Positions 34,085 through 47,566 of a DNA stretch of 64,000 bases are shown here, piece by piece. Under the pieces are notes generated by a model. The model searched no databases, had not been told where the DNA came from, and was given only the letters and a program-made list of their open reading frames with translations. Each line of letters opens with the position of its first letter. The stretch's first letter is position 1. The stretch comes from Cyathus striatus (lineage: Eukaryota; Basidiomycota; Agaricomycetes; Agaricales; Nidulariaceae): assembly GCA_025738555.1 (NCBI GenBank), contig JAOVFP010000017.1:2170001-2234000 (forward strand). The letters are read 5' to 3'. Made by a program: the position numbers and the translations under genes.

Positions 34085-37000
34085 TTAATTAGGGGTATAA
34101 GTTTCTGGCTCATGGGTGTACGGTTGTTCTCGCAAAGGCTCCTCGTCTTCCTCTTCGTCTTCTTCAAGGATTGGGGGGTCAGTCTCGTCATCGGAGTGAG
34201 CCTCGGGTTCAGCGTCAAAAATGACGTGGAACTACGGGTATATGCGTGAGCCTTAGCTAGCTGCACTAGGAGAGTAACAAACGCACATGAGTAATAAGTG
34301 CCTTAACCAGTTTGTGAGCATGGCCCATGTTATTCAAAATCATAACGAAATCATTCTGGGGAGCCCGCAGCAAGTTTGGACTGAAAACGATAGCTAGCGC
34401 CTCAGCTGTCATATGGTTGTGTTCTTCAAAGTCGGTGACACTAGGAGACTGGAATGAGGTAACTAGAATGAAACAACCAGCTATAGCTTACTGGTCCAAG
34501 TGTTCCGAGACACGTCTAAGAAGATCGAAGTTGGCCTGAGGAAGTGTCTGAACAACGTCACGAACGCCGGCCAAGCGCGAATCTAAATCTTCTAACTCTG
34601 GAATAACAGAGTGTTAGTGCGGCAGCCAACATTATGGAAGGCGTAGAACGTACTCATGGCGTCTATGACCCGGTAATACGAGGGCGCTGGGAACACGGGC
34701 TCTGGTAGAACGCGGAACCAGGACTTCACAAGGTCACAGACCGCATGTATGTCCGTAGTCCGTTTGATGGGCGATTCACCTAAACATTGATAGGCAACTC
34801 GACAACAATGTAGCATGGAATCTTAACATACCTCGGTTATAAGCTTCTTTGAGAGTGCTGATTTCCGACACGGCACCAGCAATCCGGTCTATTGACAGTG
34901 TAAGTCATAATACCTACGTCAGAGATTGAAGAAAACATACAGATCCCAACCTCAGTCAAGCCGCGCTCTTCGATTTCCCTAAGACACTGCTCAATAACAC
35001 TGGGTATGGTTCCAGGGGGAATAATATCTGATCCAGCCTCCCGCCGCAAGAGGAAATCGAGCTCAACACCGAAGACTAGAAAAGACATCAGTAAACAAGA
35101 AGCTAAAGCTACATAGAGAACATACCAGCTTTAGGGTCGCGAGAAGGAGTAATGGGATGATCGTGAATATGATCAGAGATACGAGGTTTGGGTGAGTTTC
35201 CGAGATAAGTAAGGCGACGCTTAGCAGCCATCTTCGTAACGCGAGCAATGGTCTCGATCCATTTGGTCATCTCCCGTTTGCTCACAGCCTGCAGCAAATA
35301 ATGACCACCGTCCTCGGTATCCAACTGAAACATGTAAGAGCGCTCGTTATTGATAAACTGCGCAACACGGGCATCCGTTATGCTAAGGACCAGTGACGGC
35401 TTGCCAGATGGTGTAAAATCTAGCTCGGATGCTGTCCTTTTGGCTCCGGTAGGCTGTAAAGTCTCTGCACCAAAGGCGCTAGAGATAGGCCGCATGAAGT
35501 TCAAGAATGCAGACATGCTTTTCTTATTCCTATGTTGCTTCTGTTGTAGTGAAGGTTTACGAGGACGCATTGCTCTATTGAGGAGGTCGTCACGCCGCTC
35601 GTTCTTTACGATCTCGTGCTGCTTCTCTTTCTGCAGCCGGACACGTAAATTTTTGTCGCGTCTATTCTTGTCCATCTGCATCGAAACAATGCGTTGGAAA
35701 GGTCGTACAGGCCGCTTTACGGAGGGTGTACCATTAGGACCATTACTTGATGTTGCCTCCCGAATAGCTTCTTCCCTGATGCCCCGATGGTCGAACTGTG
35801 TAAGAAGTACCTCCTTCTCGATGTTGTTCAGCCGCTCGAACCCTCTACGATTGATCTCATCTGATTGAATGGTACGCCGCACAGCAGGGAGTGAGCGAGC
35901 CTTTGTGATGAGGTTACACAAGTGCCTGTATAACGACGTGAATACGCGTAAAGAGATATCAGCAAAACACAGCGTACCTTCGCTTATTAAAATTCACCAA
36001 GCTGTGTCCCTCGGGTGTCGTCGCGTCAACAACATCAGGGCTACCAATTATTTCTAACATGCGCTCCAACAACCATCCCATATCAACAGTCAATGGGTCC
36101 TGGGACGTAGTCGTTTGGTTGTACGGTCGCTGAAGAAGGGCAAATAACGAATCATTCTGGCATCTACGGCTGACAGCCACGCTCTGCCAGGCGCGGTGAT
36201 GCATTCGACTTTCAACGCTGAGCAAAGCAGACGTTGCAACAGCTTCCACAAACGACCGTATACAGGGTTGATCGGTAATACGAGTGGGAGACGACGAGTG
36301 CCCTTCAGCGTTCCGTAGCCGTGCTATTTCGATAGCTTGTAGAAGCAGTTCAATGCGCGCCTGCCTGCCACGTAGCCCCAGCCGAGGAGCAACAATTTTA
36401 GCAATGAGCCATTTCCTAATGATCCCGTATGCTCTGACACAGCTACGGACACCAGGAGGAAGCAGGCGATACAGCGCTTCCTGCCCAAGCTCAGAGATCA
36501 TTGACGAAGGTTCAACCTCTTGTATATGGGAATAAATCGTCTGAATCTCTACAGTCTCATCAGATTGCAGAGGATCACGTTGAACGAACCAGCCAGTGCG
36601 GTCGGCCGATTGCACTTCCAAAAGGTCAGCGGTGATGTACAAATCCTGTTCGGACAAACATTAGAAGGCGGTTTCCGATCCAACAGACAGAACTCACCTC
36701 TTCAGTTACGTTGCTTAACGCGGCACAAGCCATGCCATCCAGATTATCGACGAACTCCTCGGGATCCATACGATCAAGGTCAGGAGGATCACGAGTACTA
36801 ACATTGCGGGTGCGAGCTCCATTGGCAGTAGTATTGGGTCGATGATGATGAGGACCACGATGAATAATGGGACGCATCGTTTGGGACGTGAACGTCGCAG
36901 TGAAAGATTCCTTGGCTTTGGTAAGATTGGCCCAAGACTGCACGACAGCCGGTTCGTGGAACGTCGCCGACTTGTACACAATATGATCAGAGCTGCTGTC

Positions 37001-40000
37001 AAGGAATGTTCTCACAGCGGTGAACAACTGTGGATCATCGAGCACATCTTGTGCCCCAGCCCCACTCATCAACCACTCTTTCATCGTCTCCAGCACCTCA
37101 ATGCGTGATGTCATCACTTTCAAATACTCAGGAATAGGCGGAACAGAGCCCGATGGCTGAGTAGTAATATAAAGTTTACGCAACAGCTGCAAAAATATGT
37201 TAATCCCCAACCACAACACTGGAGCAAACACAACATACCTCAAAGAACACCAGCGGCGTAACAAAACTACGAAACACATTCCACCACACCCTCGCAAACT
37301 CTCCATGATCAACAATCAGATCACGAGTCATCCCTTCGCGAAGGGTCATTTCGCCGTTATCGTCCGCAACGGAAACCGAAATGTTTTGAAGTCCATGAAC
37401 AAGAATGTCTACCAGATGGTTGAGCGTCCCAGCCTGTACGATCATGCGCAGAGGAGGCTCTGATGATGGTTCAGACGTAACAAAGTCTTGGCGCTGAGAG
37501 ATGGACGGTAATGAATTCCGCCTCGCAAAGCTAGTTTTCTTCTCCAACCCATGCGACGAATTGGGCTTAACTCTGATCGAAGGGGCCCGACTTAGCGACT
37601 TATCCCCTCCAGAGGACTCCATGACAGAGCTAGGAGGGCGCGATGGCGCACGAGACGGGGGAGTTGAATCCATACCGCCCGGCTGTATCGAAAGTAGTAA
37701 ATCCCCATTAAACACAGAGATCAACGTCCCTCCCTGCCCAAGAATAGCTTGTTTCGTGGAATCCTTTCCACTATCAAGGCGCTGCAAATTACGCCGTTCA
37801 TCCAACCGCAATTGGGCATCGATACCCCGCAATAGCTGCATATCGGCATCACTATCCATGCGACCTCTAATGAGCTGAGCCCTGTCAATGAGGCTGATAG
37901 TAGGCAACGCCTCAGGGAAAAGAAGAGGGACAAGAGACGCATGCGGAGTACTACTAGATGATCTAGTCCAGAAGTGCGGCTCAAAAAGTCCTCTACGCCG
38001 CGGTTCGGCCGCCAACGATAACGACATGAATTGCTCGATACTAAAATAAGCATTAGTAACGCAAATAACGGAAACGAATCAAAACTACCTACCGCTGGAA
38101 CTTAGCAGCCATGCTCCCCGACCCTCCCCCCTCAGCAGCCATCTCTCGCCAGTACATAATCATCTTCCTCACATCCGAGTCAATCTCCCCATCAATAACG
38201 CCCACTTTCCTTGGACATTTTGAAATAAGTCTCTTGACGCTATCAAACAATGACCTGGCAGCGCCCAACGGGTCAACATGTAACATCTGCTCTCCATCTC
38301 CCTTCGCACGATTCAACTCTTCTCCAATACGAGCTTTCATGTCCCCAGCCCAAGTCGTAACATGCGGCTCAAAAACGGAAGCGATATCCCCGCTGCTATT
38401 CGGGTAAACCCAAGACTCGACAGCAGCCAACGCCTGAGGATCGACTCTCTTCCAGACTTTATCCAAACGAGCGATAGGTCGAGAACATAGAGCGGCAACG
38501 ATAGCTCGCCAGGAGCACTCATCCCCCGCTGTACGACACAGCTCTCCAACCTTGGCCCAAACCGAGATAACCTCCGACCGGGAATGAGTCCTCGACGTCT
38601 GCGCAGACCGATCTTCCGATTTACGCGGGGAGGAAAAGTGGCTTGTAGAGTGAGCCGGGGACGCCCCGCTCCCAGACGTATCCGCCCCAAGAATCTGCAA
38701 AAGCAAAAGCTTGGTCAACCAATGTGGCTGGTCTTCATTCCCAAACAAAGGTGCGAACGTCGATTGTGGAATGTCTTCATCATCGTTACCACCGTACGGT
38801 TCATTACCAGCAACGAATTCAGCTGTAATATTGTCCGGGGTCTGATCCAAAATCGAACGATGGTATAGTGTCAAACTGCGGGCAATGAGATACGGGTCCA
38901 GATGGAACAACACATCCCTCGACAGCCCCTCTTCGTTAAGTGCGCCCCAAGGCATCCTGCTGATAGTATAGGAATAGCTAGGATGCAACGAATTCTGATG
39001 TTCAAACGTCCTAAGGTCAAGAGACTGTTTCGAAATGGACGTTTGCACAATGGGTGAATCCAACACTTCGATGATAGACATGAGACGGGGACCGTCAGGC
39101 CGAGGAGAAAAGGTGTTCACATTCGGCGAAGTATCTGTCGACTCCGTGTTCGTTTCAGGAGAACCCACGTTACCGGCAGCTTCATCCTCCGAAAGAGAAA
39201 CAGACAGCTCAACGCCAGGTATAGTTTCCTCCCTGAACTGATCCCAAGACTCAGGATCGACAGGGGTCCCATGGTACCGCACGTACTCCCTCGCAAGCCA
39301 TACCACTCTAGACACCTCCTGCTCCTTCAAATTTTCATCGGCCCCACTGACGAGGTACGAACAGCAGCGGGCAAACTCGAGCTCGAAAGCGTTCCGTCCT
39401 ACGATGGACGGAAGAGCGAAAATGAGCGTGGAAGCAAAATCTCTCCATTCCTGGAGCTGTCGCTCTTGCTCCGTTTCGGCCTTCTTCCCCTGTTTCTTCT
39501 CCCTGTGCTCGTCACCGTCTCCGCCCTCGCTACCTTCGTCACGCTCCTCCTCCTTCTCTCTTTCCTCATCCGCATTCACAACCAAGAAAGTAGTAGCAAA
39601 AACAGCCTCATGCACAAGCGCCTCAAAAGTCCCCTTCTCAATCCGTCCATTCCCATCTCTTGCAACATCAGGATGTGTTCTCCGTCCCCAAAACGCACGT
39701 TTCTTCCTCCCAGTGGTCCCGCTCCCACTAGAAACGACCACCTCCCTCCCCTTGCCCTTCTTCTCCTCCTCCGCCTCCTCGACAAGGGCTTCCATCTCCT
39801 CCTCAATCTCCTCCTGCGAAGGCGGCACAAGGCCGGTAGGGAACAGGTCTTTTACGCCCGTATTCCGATCCCCAGGTGGCTTGTAAAAGAACACCTTGGA
39901 CCCCTTAATCTCAGCCTTGTAAGGCTTCCACCCCTTCGTCTGGGCAAACGATATATTATTCATATGACTCGGCACGTCCACTAATCGATTCAAAAATCCA

Positions 40001-41457
40001 CTGTGGTATATGATCTGCGAGGATCGCCGTGGGTCAATGTGATCATGTTCCTCCACATCCTGTGGTGGCTCGATGATCAACGGAGGAGAGAGATGTACGG
40101 TAGTGCTTCGATTAGCGGGTGCAGAGGAAGGGGAAGAACCAGGTTGTTGTTCTAATGTAAGTTTTGTAGTACTTCCGCTCCCGAATAACCCGAAGGATGT
40201 TTTAATTGCGGGAGCAGTAATTGGTGTTGGTGGTTTATCATATTCCTCCACACTCCGCTCAGACGAAGCTGACCCCATTCGTTTCGGACTCGAAGGAAAC
40301 CTAGGGGTCGACAACTTCGACGGTAACTTGGGCGTAAACGAATGCGAACGCGTGTGAACATGTAGAGGTGGCGGAATCCCCCCACTACCCCCAGCCGTGT
40401 CCGTCTGCTGCATCCCAGGCGCCGAAATCGAAATCGACACAGGAAGTGGAAGCGTGGAGCTCCTCGGAGGTGAAGTCGACGGCGACCCACCACTTTTCAA
40501 CGACGGAAACGGATGGCGCCCAACTGGAATACTCGAAACCGACGTGGGAGTAGAGGGGGACATCGCACTCGCATTGCTGTCGCTCCTATTACGGTATTCG
40601 TGGATCTTCTCCTTGAAGGAGGTGTTGATGGGGGAGAAGTTGGCCGTGGATATTTTACTGAGGTCGTCCGCAGATTTTGACCATCCCCTGCGGGAGATGT
40701 TACGCAGGTCACCGAGGCCGCCTGGGTGATGTGATACGACGGGACTGGAGGGTGTACTGGGGACGTGAAAGTGCGGGCTGTCAGCTGATCCTGGCGGTCC
40801 CCGGGTTGTAGATAGGTCAAGCACGGATCTAAGAGGGGAATGAACATGTCAAGTTAGTATGGAGTTCACAACGCAGATCAAAAGGAGTGGTGATAGCGCG
40901 TGGCGTGAAGGATGGGGGAAAAGCCCCTGAGCGCCATAAGAGATCGACACGAAAGGTCGCATTTTCACGATGAATGACGTGTGAGCCCAGCCCAACACAA
41001 AGAGCATCGGTATACCCAAAGATACACCGATAATCTCGTAAAGGGAGATGATAACCACTGCCAATCCATCATACGGCAGTTCTACGTCACCTTATCAACA
41101 CCCCCCTCCCAAGCTTGTTTCCCCAAGCTTCGCTCAAATAGTAGTGTGTATGCGTGCTCACCTGCTTCCTGGACCTGCATAGCCGTCTAAAATGGGCCGG
41201 GGATCCGTAGGGCGTGATATCTTGTGCTTGCGCCCGCCAGCCGAACTCAGACTGGACCTCGGTGGATCGTTTGCCATGCTGGAAACTTTCGAAGCGGATG
41301 CGCTTCGATTGAACCATTTTACGGGGCGTGTAAAGAGTTGAGCGAGTGGCGAAGGTGAGGTAGAGCGAGAGGTAGAGGGAGAAGGAGGGCCGTGGGGGGA
41401 GAGAGAGTCGTGAGGAGAGAGGGTATTGGCGACCTGACCACCGCGCTTAGGAGCCAT
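34085..41457 (-). CDS. BEM2: BEM2-like RhoGAP with RasGEF-like and PH domains (2,171 aa)
   Basis: Twelve exons (41457-41162, 40828-38093, 38040-37239, 37186-36698, 36645-35978, 35925-35126, 35075-34941, 34888-34832, 34779-34654, 34597-34492, 34440-34287, 34231-34085) total 6,516 nt with all phases closing. The N-terminal ~350 residues are Ser/Pro-rich and disordered. A PH-like segment follows (GFLNRLVDVPSHMNN; WKPYKAEIKGSKVFFYKPP), then a RasGEF-related region (DVLFHLDPYLIARSLTLYHR), a RasGEF N-terminal motif (VQAGTLNHLVDILVHGLQN), a second PH (MFQLDTEDGGHYLLQAV) and the C-terminal RhoGAP (FGVELDFLLRREA; EVGIYRIAGAVSEISTLK with the arginine finger; VLPEPVFP). It ends acidic. Architecture and length match yeast Bem2p (about 2,167 aa), which restrains Rho1/Cdc42 in bud emergence and polarity. 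Intron 1 is unusually long (333 nt). Confidence 0.9.
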
Positions 41458-43762
41458 GTCGTTATCGTTGAAATATATATTCGTAGTCCTTTTCTGGTTC
41501 AAAAGAGAGACTTGGTGTGGTTTCTTGAATAATTACGAGGGTACTGGTGCAGCTCCCCGAGGAGAGCTCGCTATCAGGAATCGCTGAACGAAACTTTTGC
41601 GTTTCTGGGTGAATTTTGGTCAGAAAAGAGCGTGGAAAGGGCGAGAAAGCTGGAGGCTACTTTGGTTATGAGGTATATGTGCAAAGAAGAGTAGGAATAG
41701 CGAGTGAACGGGCAGGACAACCAGTGTGGATCGCCCAGGTCATGGAGGACCAGGTGAAGGGCAGGGACGCGCGGGATAAACAAACCCTGGCTGAAGCGGA
41801 ACAGGGCTTGTTTGCTCACTTGTTGGTCTTCTTCCATTTCTGCTCAACTCCCCAGAATTCAACCAACCCCCTTCTCATCTGCCACGCTCATCTCTGCAAA
41901 AATGATGCCCGAAGAAGGGCCCAAAAATATATAGGATACCTGATACATATCATTATCATATATCATTCAAATTCATTGTCAACTGCTCAGCCTAGCTATT
42001 AACTCGCCTCACCGCAGCTTCTCGAATTTCTGTCTCACTCTAAAACTCACCTGGGCTGTTTCTTTCAAAAATACTATTCTGGGGATCCTCGCCACCGGGG
42101 CTAGCCAACAAAGCCGTCTCTCTTACCTCTCTGATTCTGAAACTCTGGGGAGCATAGCATACTAACTCGCACTACTACTGTCTCCAAGATGTCAACAATG
42201 AAGCATCTCTAGCGTCGTCGAGTTACGTTGTCGCCTCTCCTTCTTTGTTGGTGGCGGCAGATCTTGTGATATACCCACATCTTCGCGGGGGGGGTCAAAA
42301 TCACGTATATCTCCTATTATAGCCACCCGCCACAAACGTGGTATTTCCCAAGTAGCAGAGTACTCTCGGACTGCGTCAGCTATCTTTGCAGCCACGTTGA
42401 GACAGGAAATGATTGCACTCCGATCGTTGTCTTGCGTCAACGAACCGGTGCTCGCCACATATCTCCTTCTCCTGCATACTAATCCGCTTCCATCCCTCAA
42501 CAACCCCATTATATACATCCAATCAGCAACCAATACTCCCATCTTATCTCTCTCCTCTTCTCCTCTTCTCCCAGAAAACCAACTTCCATCCTCAAACGGG
42601 AACCTCTAACCCCGGACCAACATCCATCAACTTCTTTCTGCCCACGGCCAACTCACGGCAAGCGAAGAGTGGACTCCGCATTGATAAAATGATACTGATA
42701 AGTATTAAATACTACCCAGCTATCAAACCCCTTATGTCATTACAATGTCAGAAATGTCGTTTTTTGTCGACGGTCTCAAGGCGGTCTTTGTCTCCGCTAC
42801 GTATCTCGGCGCCATTTCTCACATATCTTCCTCCCACTCCACTCCGACAGGGCGCGGCGCCCCCTGGCGCCCCTCGGTATACCCAAATACGGAACCATTC
42901 GGGGGGCCGTAATATCACCCTCCACTAACATTTCGCAACGTGTCGAGTACCTTTCTCCGGGAAGAACGACTTTCTGGAGTTGACAGAGCCATCATGACAC
43001 GTACATATTTACACTTCATAGCGATATGATAAACTCACACCCGACCCCGAGCTCAGTCAGCAGCCAGCACGGCTGTCAGCGGGTGAAGTTTGGGTGAAGT
43101 AAAGCAGAAAACCACAAAGTCTCGAACGTCGGGGACACGGTGTAAAGGGTGTTGCTCTGTGCAACTACCTATCTTCCCGCTGAGTAACGGCTGTAGCAGT
43201 TATCTAACTTATCTTCCCCGCGGAAGCTAACAAGTGTTCAACAGGAGTCAACAGGCTAAACATTACCCCGCTGCCTAGCGCCTCCCGCAGTACTCGCCTA
43301 ATTTCCCACTCAACAGGCACCGGTGGGTTAGCGAGTTGGCGTCGCCTAAACGCAGAATACGGGGGGACAGGGGGAGACGGTCCACAGATACGACATACCA
43401 CAGCATAGAAACATGTTTATGCCAAGTAATAAGTGAGTGAAACTTCCGCTTTGCGACAATGCAAAGTCTTTATAAATTAAAGGCATTGTACGATTTAATT
43501 AGACCTATACGTGGTCGTTGATTGAAGCCTCGCTCAGGATATGTAGTTAGTTCAAGTTTAATTGGAAGGTACGCGGAGGACATATCCAAAGTGCCAAGCA
43601 ATAAGTATGTGTGCATGTGAAACTTCCGCTCTGCGAACTGTCCAAGTACGTGATCACGTTTGTAGTTTAATCCAGCCAGTAAGTATCATCGCTACGTTGA
43701 ACATATCCATATTTGCTGAACATCAATTAGTTCATGAGTTAACAAACCAACTCATTAAACAC
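41458..43762. other. Long intergenic region
   Basis: The first few hundred bases must hold the BEM2-like promoter. The rest is moderately GC-rich without an open frame I can support; a Cys-free Pro/Ser frame at 42413-42928 looks compositional. No repeat or RNA gene was identified. Confidence 0.4.
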
Positions 43763-45169
43763 TCACAGCAGGGCTCTATGGTCATGTTGTCGTCTTATAA
43801 TAACCATCATCCCATCCCCTATCAGGTCGTGAATCTTCCCCATGACCTCGGCGTGATTCATTTTGGAACGTTTGGTTTTAAAATACTTGTACGTGCGCGT
43901 CTCCTCTATAATAGCTCGTTCAAGGCGGAAAGTACCACATTTTTCGCACGCCATCTGCACCAGACACGGAAGCTCGGTGACATGGGGGGGACCCGTATAC
44001 TGGAAAGTCTTCATGTGTGGTAAAATATATCTTGAGCTATCGCATAAAGCTTCCCAGAATCCATCTATAACCCACTCCGCTGAGAAATATAAAGATAATT
44101 CTTCCAACGATGTCAACATGGCCAAAAGTGAGACCAGGTCTTCCACTGAACTTCCCTCTAAACCGTTGACGTCCATACCATTAAGCGTCAATTTATTCAG
44201 AGTACAGTTGGACTTCCTGATAAATCTTCCTACAGCCTTAAAAGAGATGGAACATATAAACCGTGGCTTTACTACGAGTGTACGCAGAGACGGAGTTATG
44301 AGATTGTGGAGCAGCGCACTCTCGTAATTCCCGAAAAATGAGAGACCTTTCTCTATAGAGACTACCAGAATTTGTAGCTTCGGGAGATGATTTCGTCAAC
44401 GAAACAGCAATGAGGTTTGAGCTCGACTGAATCAAATGCAATATCGACCGCTGATGGACACTTCTTCATGATATCACTGATATATAGAGATGAAATTGTA
44501 ACGCCGAACACAAATCGTGACAAACCGTCCAGTCTGAAGTTGCGCCATGGTACTTCTATAAAGCGGACAAAATGGTCATCTAGGTTTGTGATCCTCAAAG
44601 AACGGAGAGAACCCAGATCACTGAGATCTGGCCAGGACGTGTCGAGGTTAATTTTTGTGATCACCAGTGAAGTGAGCAAGGGATGGTGGCGGGTGCCATG
44701 AACTTGTGCTCATGTTGCTGAGCATGCGTACAGTTTCATAGAAGAGAGAAGTATTTAAGGATCTCCATCGGCTTATGCAGGGAATAAATGTCATAATTAC
44801 ATCGAATATATGACCTTGATATCCGACGCAGAGATTCTGTATGCTGTCTTTCTTGGTATCGATAATGATGCCTAAAGGAAGGTTTTCTGACATGTATAGC
44901 CATTTCGTTATGGTTGCATGCATACCCTTGTAGTACCGCCATGGTACCAAAACTCGGATACGCGTCCAAAAAGTTGGCGAAGAGTAGACAATGTCTTTCC
45001 ACTGCAGACAGATGCTGGATAGGAAGAATGGCGTAATTCCGACTGACTTTGGATCATGAATCAAGAGCGTGAACATATGAAAGAATATTTCATATGGGCA
45101 TTGGTTAAGTATGGACCCGTGGTGATTTATTTGAGTCTGGGACGCAGTGGAGCCTCTGCCCTTGAACAT
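43763..45169 (-). pseudogene. F-box/LRR protein gene with two frameshifts
   Basis: The first frame starts at ATG 45169 with an F-box (LNQCPYEIFFHMFTLLIHDP; CLQWKDIVYSSPTFWTRIRV). Near 44,700 the reading moves to a second frame (HHPLLTSLVITKINLDTSW; LGSLRSLRITNLDDHFV). Near 44,385 it moves to a third (HLPKLQILVVSIEKGLSFF; LITPSLRTLVVKPRFI; LLAMLTSLEELSLYFSA), which ends at 43763. Joined, the blocks form one ~460-residue SCF receptor of the family's usual length. No intron with GT-AG ends explains either change, so I call frameshift mutations; assembly errors are possible. Confidence 0.7.
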
Positions 45170-45989
45170 TCCATGACATTGCGAAAATGGATATGAACTT
45201 TAACGGCATCGGGTGAAGAGGGTAAATGTCTTCAAACTCGATGTGTGGTAATACCTACATACGAGTTTCTCTGATGAATTCATTCGGTAATTGCTTGCTC
45301 GAGGTCGATCATTTAATGGACTAGGTACCTTGGTGTACCTGTATCCTCTTCGGTCACTCACCCACAATCACCTAGAAGCAGACTTCAAGTTCTCTGCCGT
45401 TCTCCCGAGCATATATACGTGAACAAATGATACGGAAGCTAGTTCTTGAGGTGCGTATCCAAGAGGAACGGCTCCCTCTTCAGGTTACAAATCCAAACAT
45501 CGCATCCTAAAGTTTCCAAGTGTGCCAGCCTCTGATTCTACAGCATGAAAGTCAATTGTGTTGAGTGTCGAACGTCGATTATGAATACGCAGAGAAAACT
45601 TGTTCATAAGTTGAGAAGTAGTTTATAGTTCAGCGATATCTACGCTCTAGAAATATTGGAGAGACTATCTGCACTAAGTATTGGTTTCTTTTGTTGTTTT
45701 TTCACTGCAGTGGCAACGTGGGAACTTTAGGAAGTTCATCGGCAAATCCCTTTCATACATTTCAAGTTCATGTGTGGTAGCGTGCAGATTTCCGCCTCTC
45801 GCCACCGATTCAGCAATCATTAACAAGGTGATGTCGGACCCCGCGGGCTCCTCGCGTCACCTGCCGTACTCCTCGCATCAATCATTGAGTCAAAAGTTGC
45901 TCAAAAATCAATCAAGATTGAAGAAGAGATATAAATATGCCATTGCGAGTCACTGACAACCTTTTGCATCTGTCTCCATCAATTTCCAC
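45170..45989. other. Intergenic with a diverged direct repeat
   Basis: It lies between two divergent F-box genes. The stretch 45288-45650 is similar to 50845-51150 in the same orientation. No protein gene is recognised; the plus-strand frame at 45681-45956 is not supported. Confidence 0.45.
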
Positions 45990-47307
45990 ATGTCGTTCTC
46001 AACTTACCCGCAAGAAATATTCGAAGAAATTCTCTCGCACCTCTCAGACGATATACCATCCCTCAAATCATGTGCACTCGTTTCGCATTTCTTTTACTCA
46101 ATCGCCTTTCAGCTCTTATTTGCTGTCGTTGAATTTCATCCAGATCCGAGCCATCGAAGAGATATACCCCCTCCACAATTTGAATGCTTCTACAAACTCC
46201 TCCAGGAATCCCCGCGTGCTGAACGCATATCTTCAGCTGTAAAAGTTCTCAAAATTTCTAACGGGAGACCTTTGTTCTTTGCCTGCGAGTGGGATACATA
46301 TCCCAATTGGGTGTCCAAAGAGCCAGACCGAATTGGCTACTTTCTAAGGATGATGCAAAACTTGAAATCATTGTCGATGATGCAATACGGTTTTACGAGG
46401 GAGCAGAGTCCTCCCCTATTCCTGAAACTTTGCTCAGAGACATAGAGCATATCATTATGAATGGGTGCTTAACTTCACTGCTGTTGCGGGGAGTTTCGAT
46501 TAGAATCAATTCTCTGGCCTACTGTTCTGCGACGCTTCAGGATTTGTCCATTGGATATTTATCTGCCCAGCAGGTTTCCCCTGTGTATTCAGATGATCCG
46601 CTTCCATTGCCCCTTCATCGTTCTTCCATGACACAAATAAAGACACTTTCATATACGCAGTATGGGCGTGAGCTTCTGGAGCTAATGAGGACTATCTCCA
46701 ATTCTCGTTCCCATAGTCTCCCGCTTTCGGAACTTCAACATATCGCTATCACTCGAACCGCAAGTGCACTTGATTTGAATGCTTTGGAAATTATGTTGTC
46801 GCAAGTTACAAGAGGCCCAATTGAAACATTGAGCATAGAGTTAGAATGGAACAAAAGTAAGTACGTATACAACTTATTTTACTTCTGCTAATTAAAACTC
46901 GATTTCCAGGTATGACTAATGTTCTGTCTCCGAAGGCGCTTTCTCGCGTTAAACATCTAATTCTTCGAAGTCGTCTCCCATTAAATCTTACAACCACCAT
47001 AAAAAATATCCAGTCCGACGCAATCATTCAAACGATACAACTCAGATTCTGGCTAAATAGCCCACGCAAAATGTTTTCCACTGACCAGGTGGAGGCTTTC
47101 GAGGCGGAACTCCTCCAGCTCACGGTGAGAGTTCAGACACTGGAGAACATCATGATCCGCGTTGAGGTTTCGGCTGGGAGACCAAGTCGCTCCAGTACCT
47201 CTTTTTCTAGCGAAGAAATTTTTGGTAAGGAAAGGGAGATTATAGAGAAGTTTACGACCTTGATCGGGCATCCATTAATTAAGTTTGAGTATGGGCATTC
47301 TAGTTGA
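45990..47307 (+). pseudogene. F-box protein gene with one frameshift
   Basis: It starts at ATG 45990 with a clear F-box (YPQEIFEEILSHLSDDIPSLKSCALVS). The first frame runs into a stop at 46443, but the adjacent frame carries the continuation (PIPETLLRDIEHIIMNG; LTSLLLRGVSIRIN; LSELQHIAITRTAS). The shift most likely lies in the C-run at ~46,405. A normal intron (46857-46909) then joins the last exon (VLSPKALSRVKHLILRS; LLQLTVRVQTLENIMIRV), ending at 47307. Joined length would be about 420 aa. One indel separates it from an intact gene, so it is either a very recent pseudogene or a sequence error. Confidence 0.7.
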
Positions 47308-47566
47308 GAAGGCAAACAAGAAGGGTAACGCTAGTGATGTGGGATAGCAGCATCATAGGTTCACGGAGAAATTCAGCAAAAGCACTTTGTAGTAACTGTG
47401 GGTGTTCAGTTTTTGCTTCATCATGAACGGCTATTGGAATATTTCCTTAGAGTGAAAGTTTGGAAGTACTCGGTATTTATTAGTAATATATAACACAGCT
47501 GTCTTATTGCAAAAAATCAAATACGTAACCATTCATGTCTTATGAACTATCAACTTTGTAGCTATA

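Noticed and set aside
35820..35850. tRNA B-box-like GGGTTCGAG
   Set aside because: Lies inside a coding exon of the BEM2-like gene with no A box or cloverleaf around it.
39271..40729. Long frames antisense to the BEM2-like gene (up to 237 codons)
   Set aside because: Shadows of the highly biased second exon; the minus-strand frame is the conserved one.
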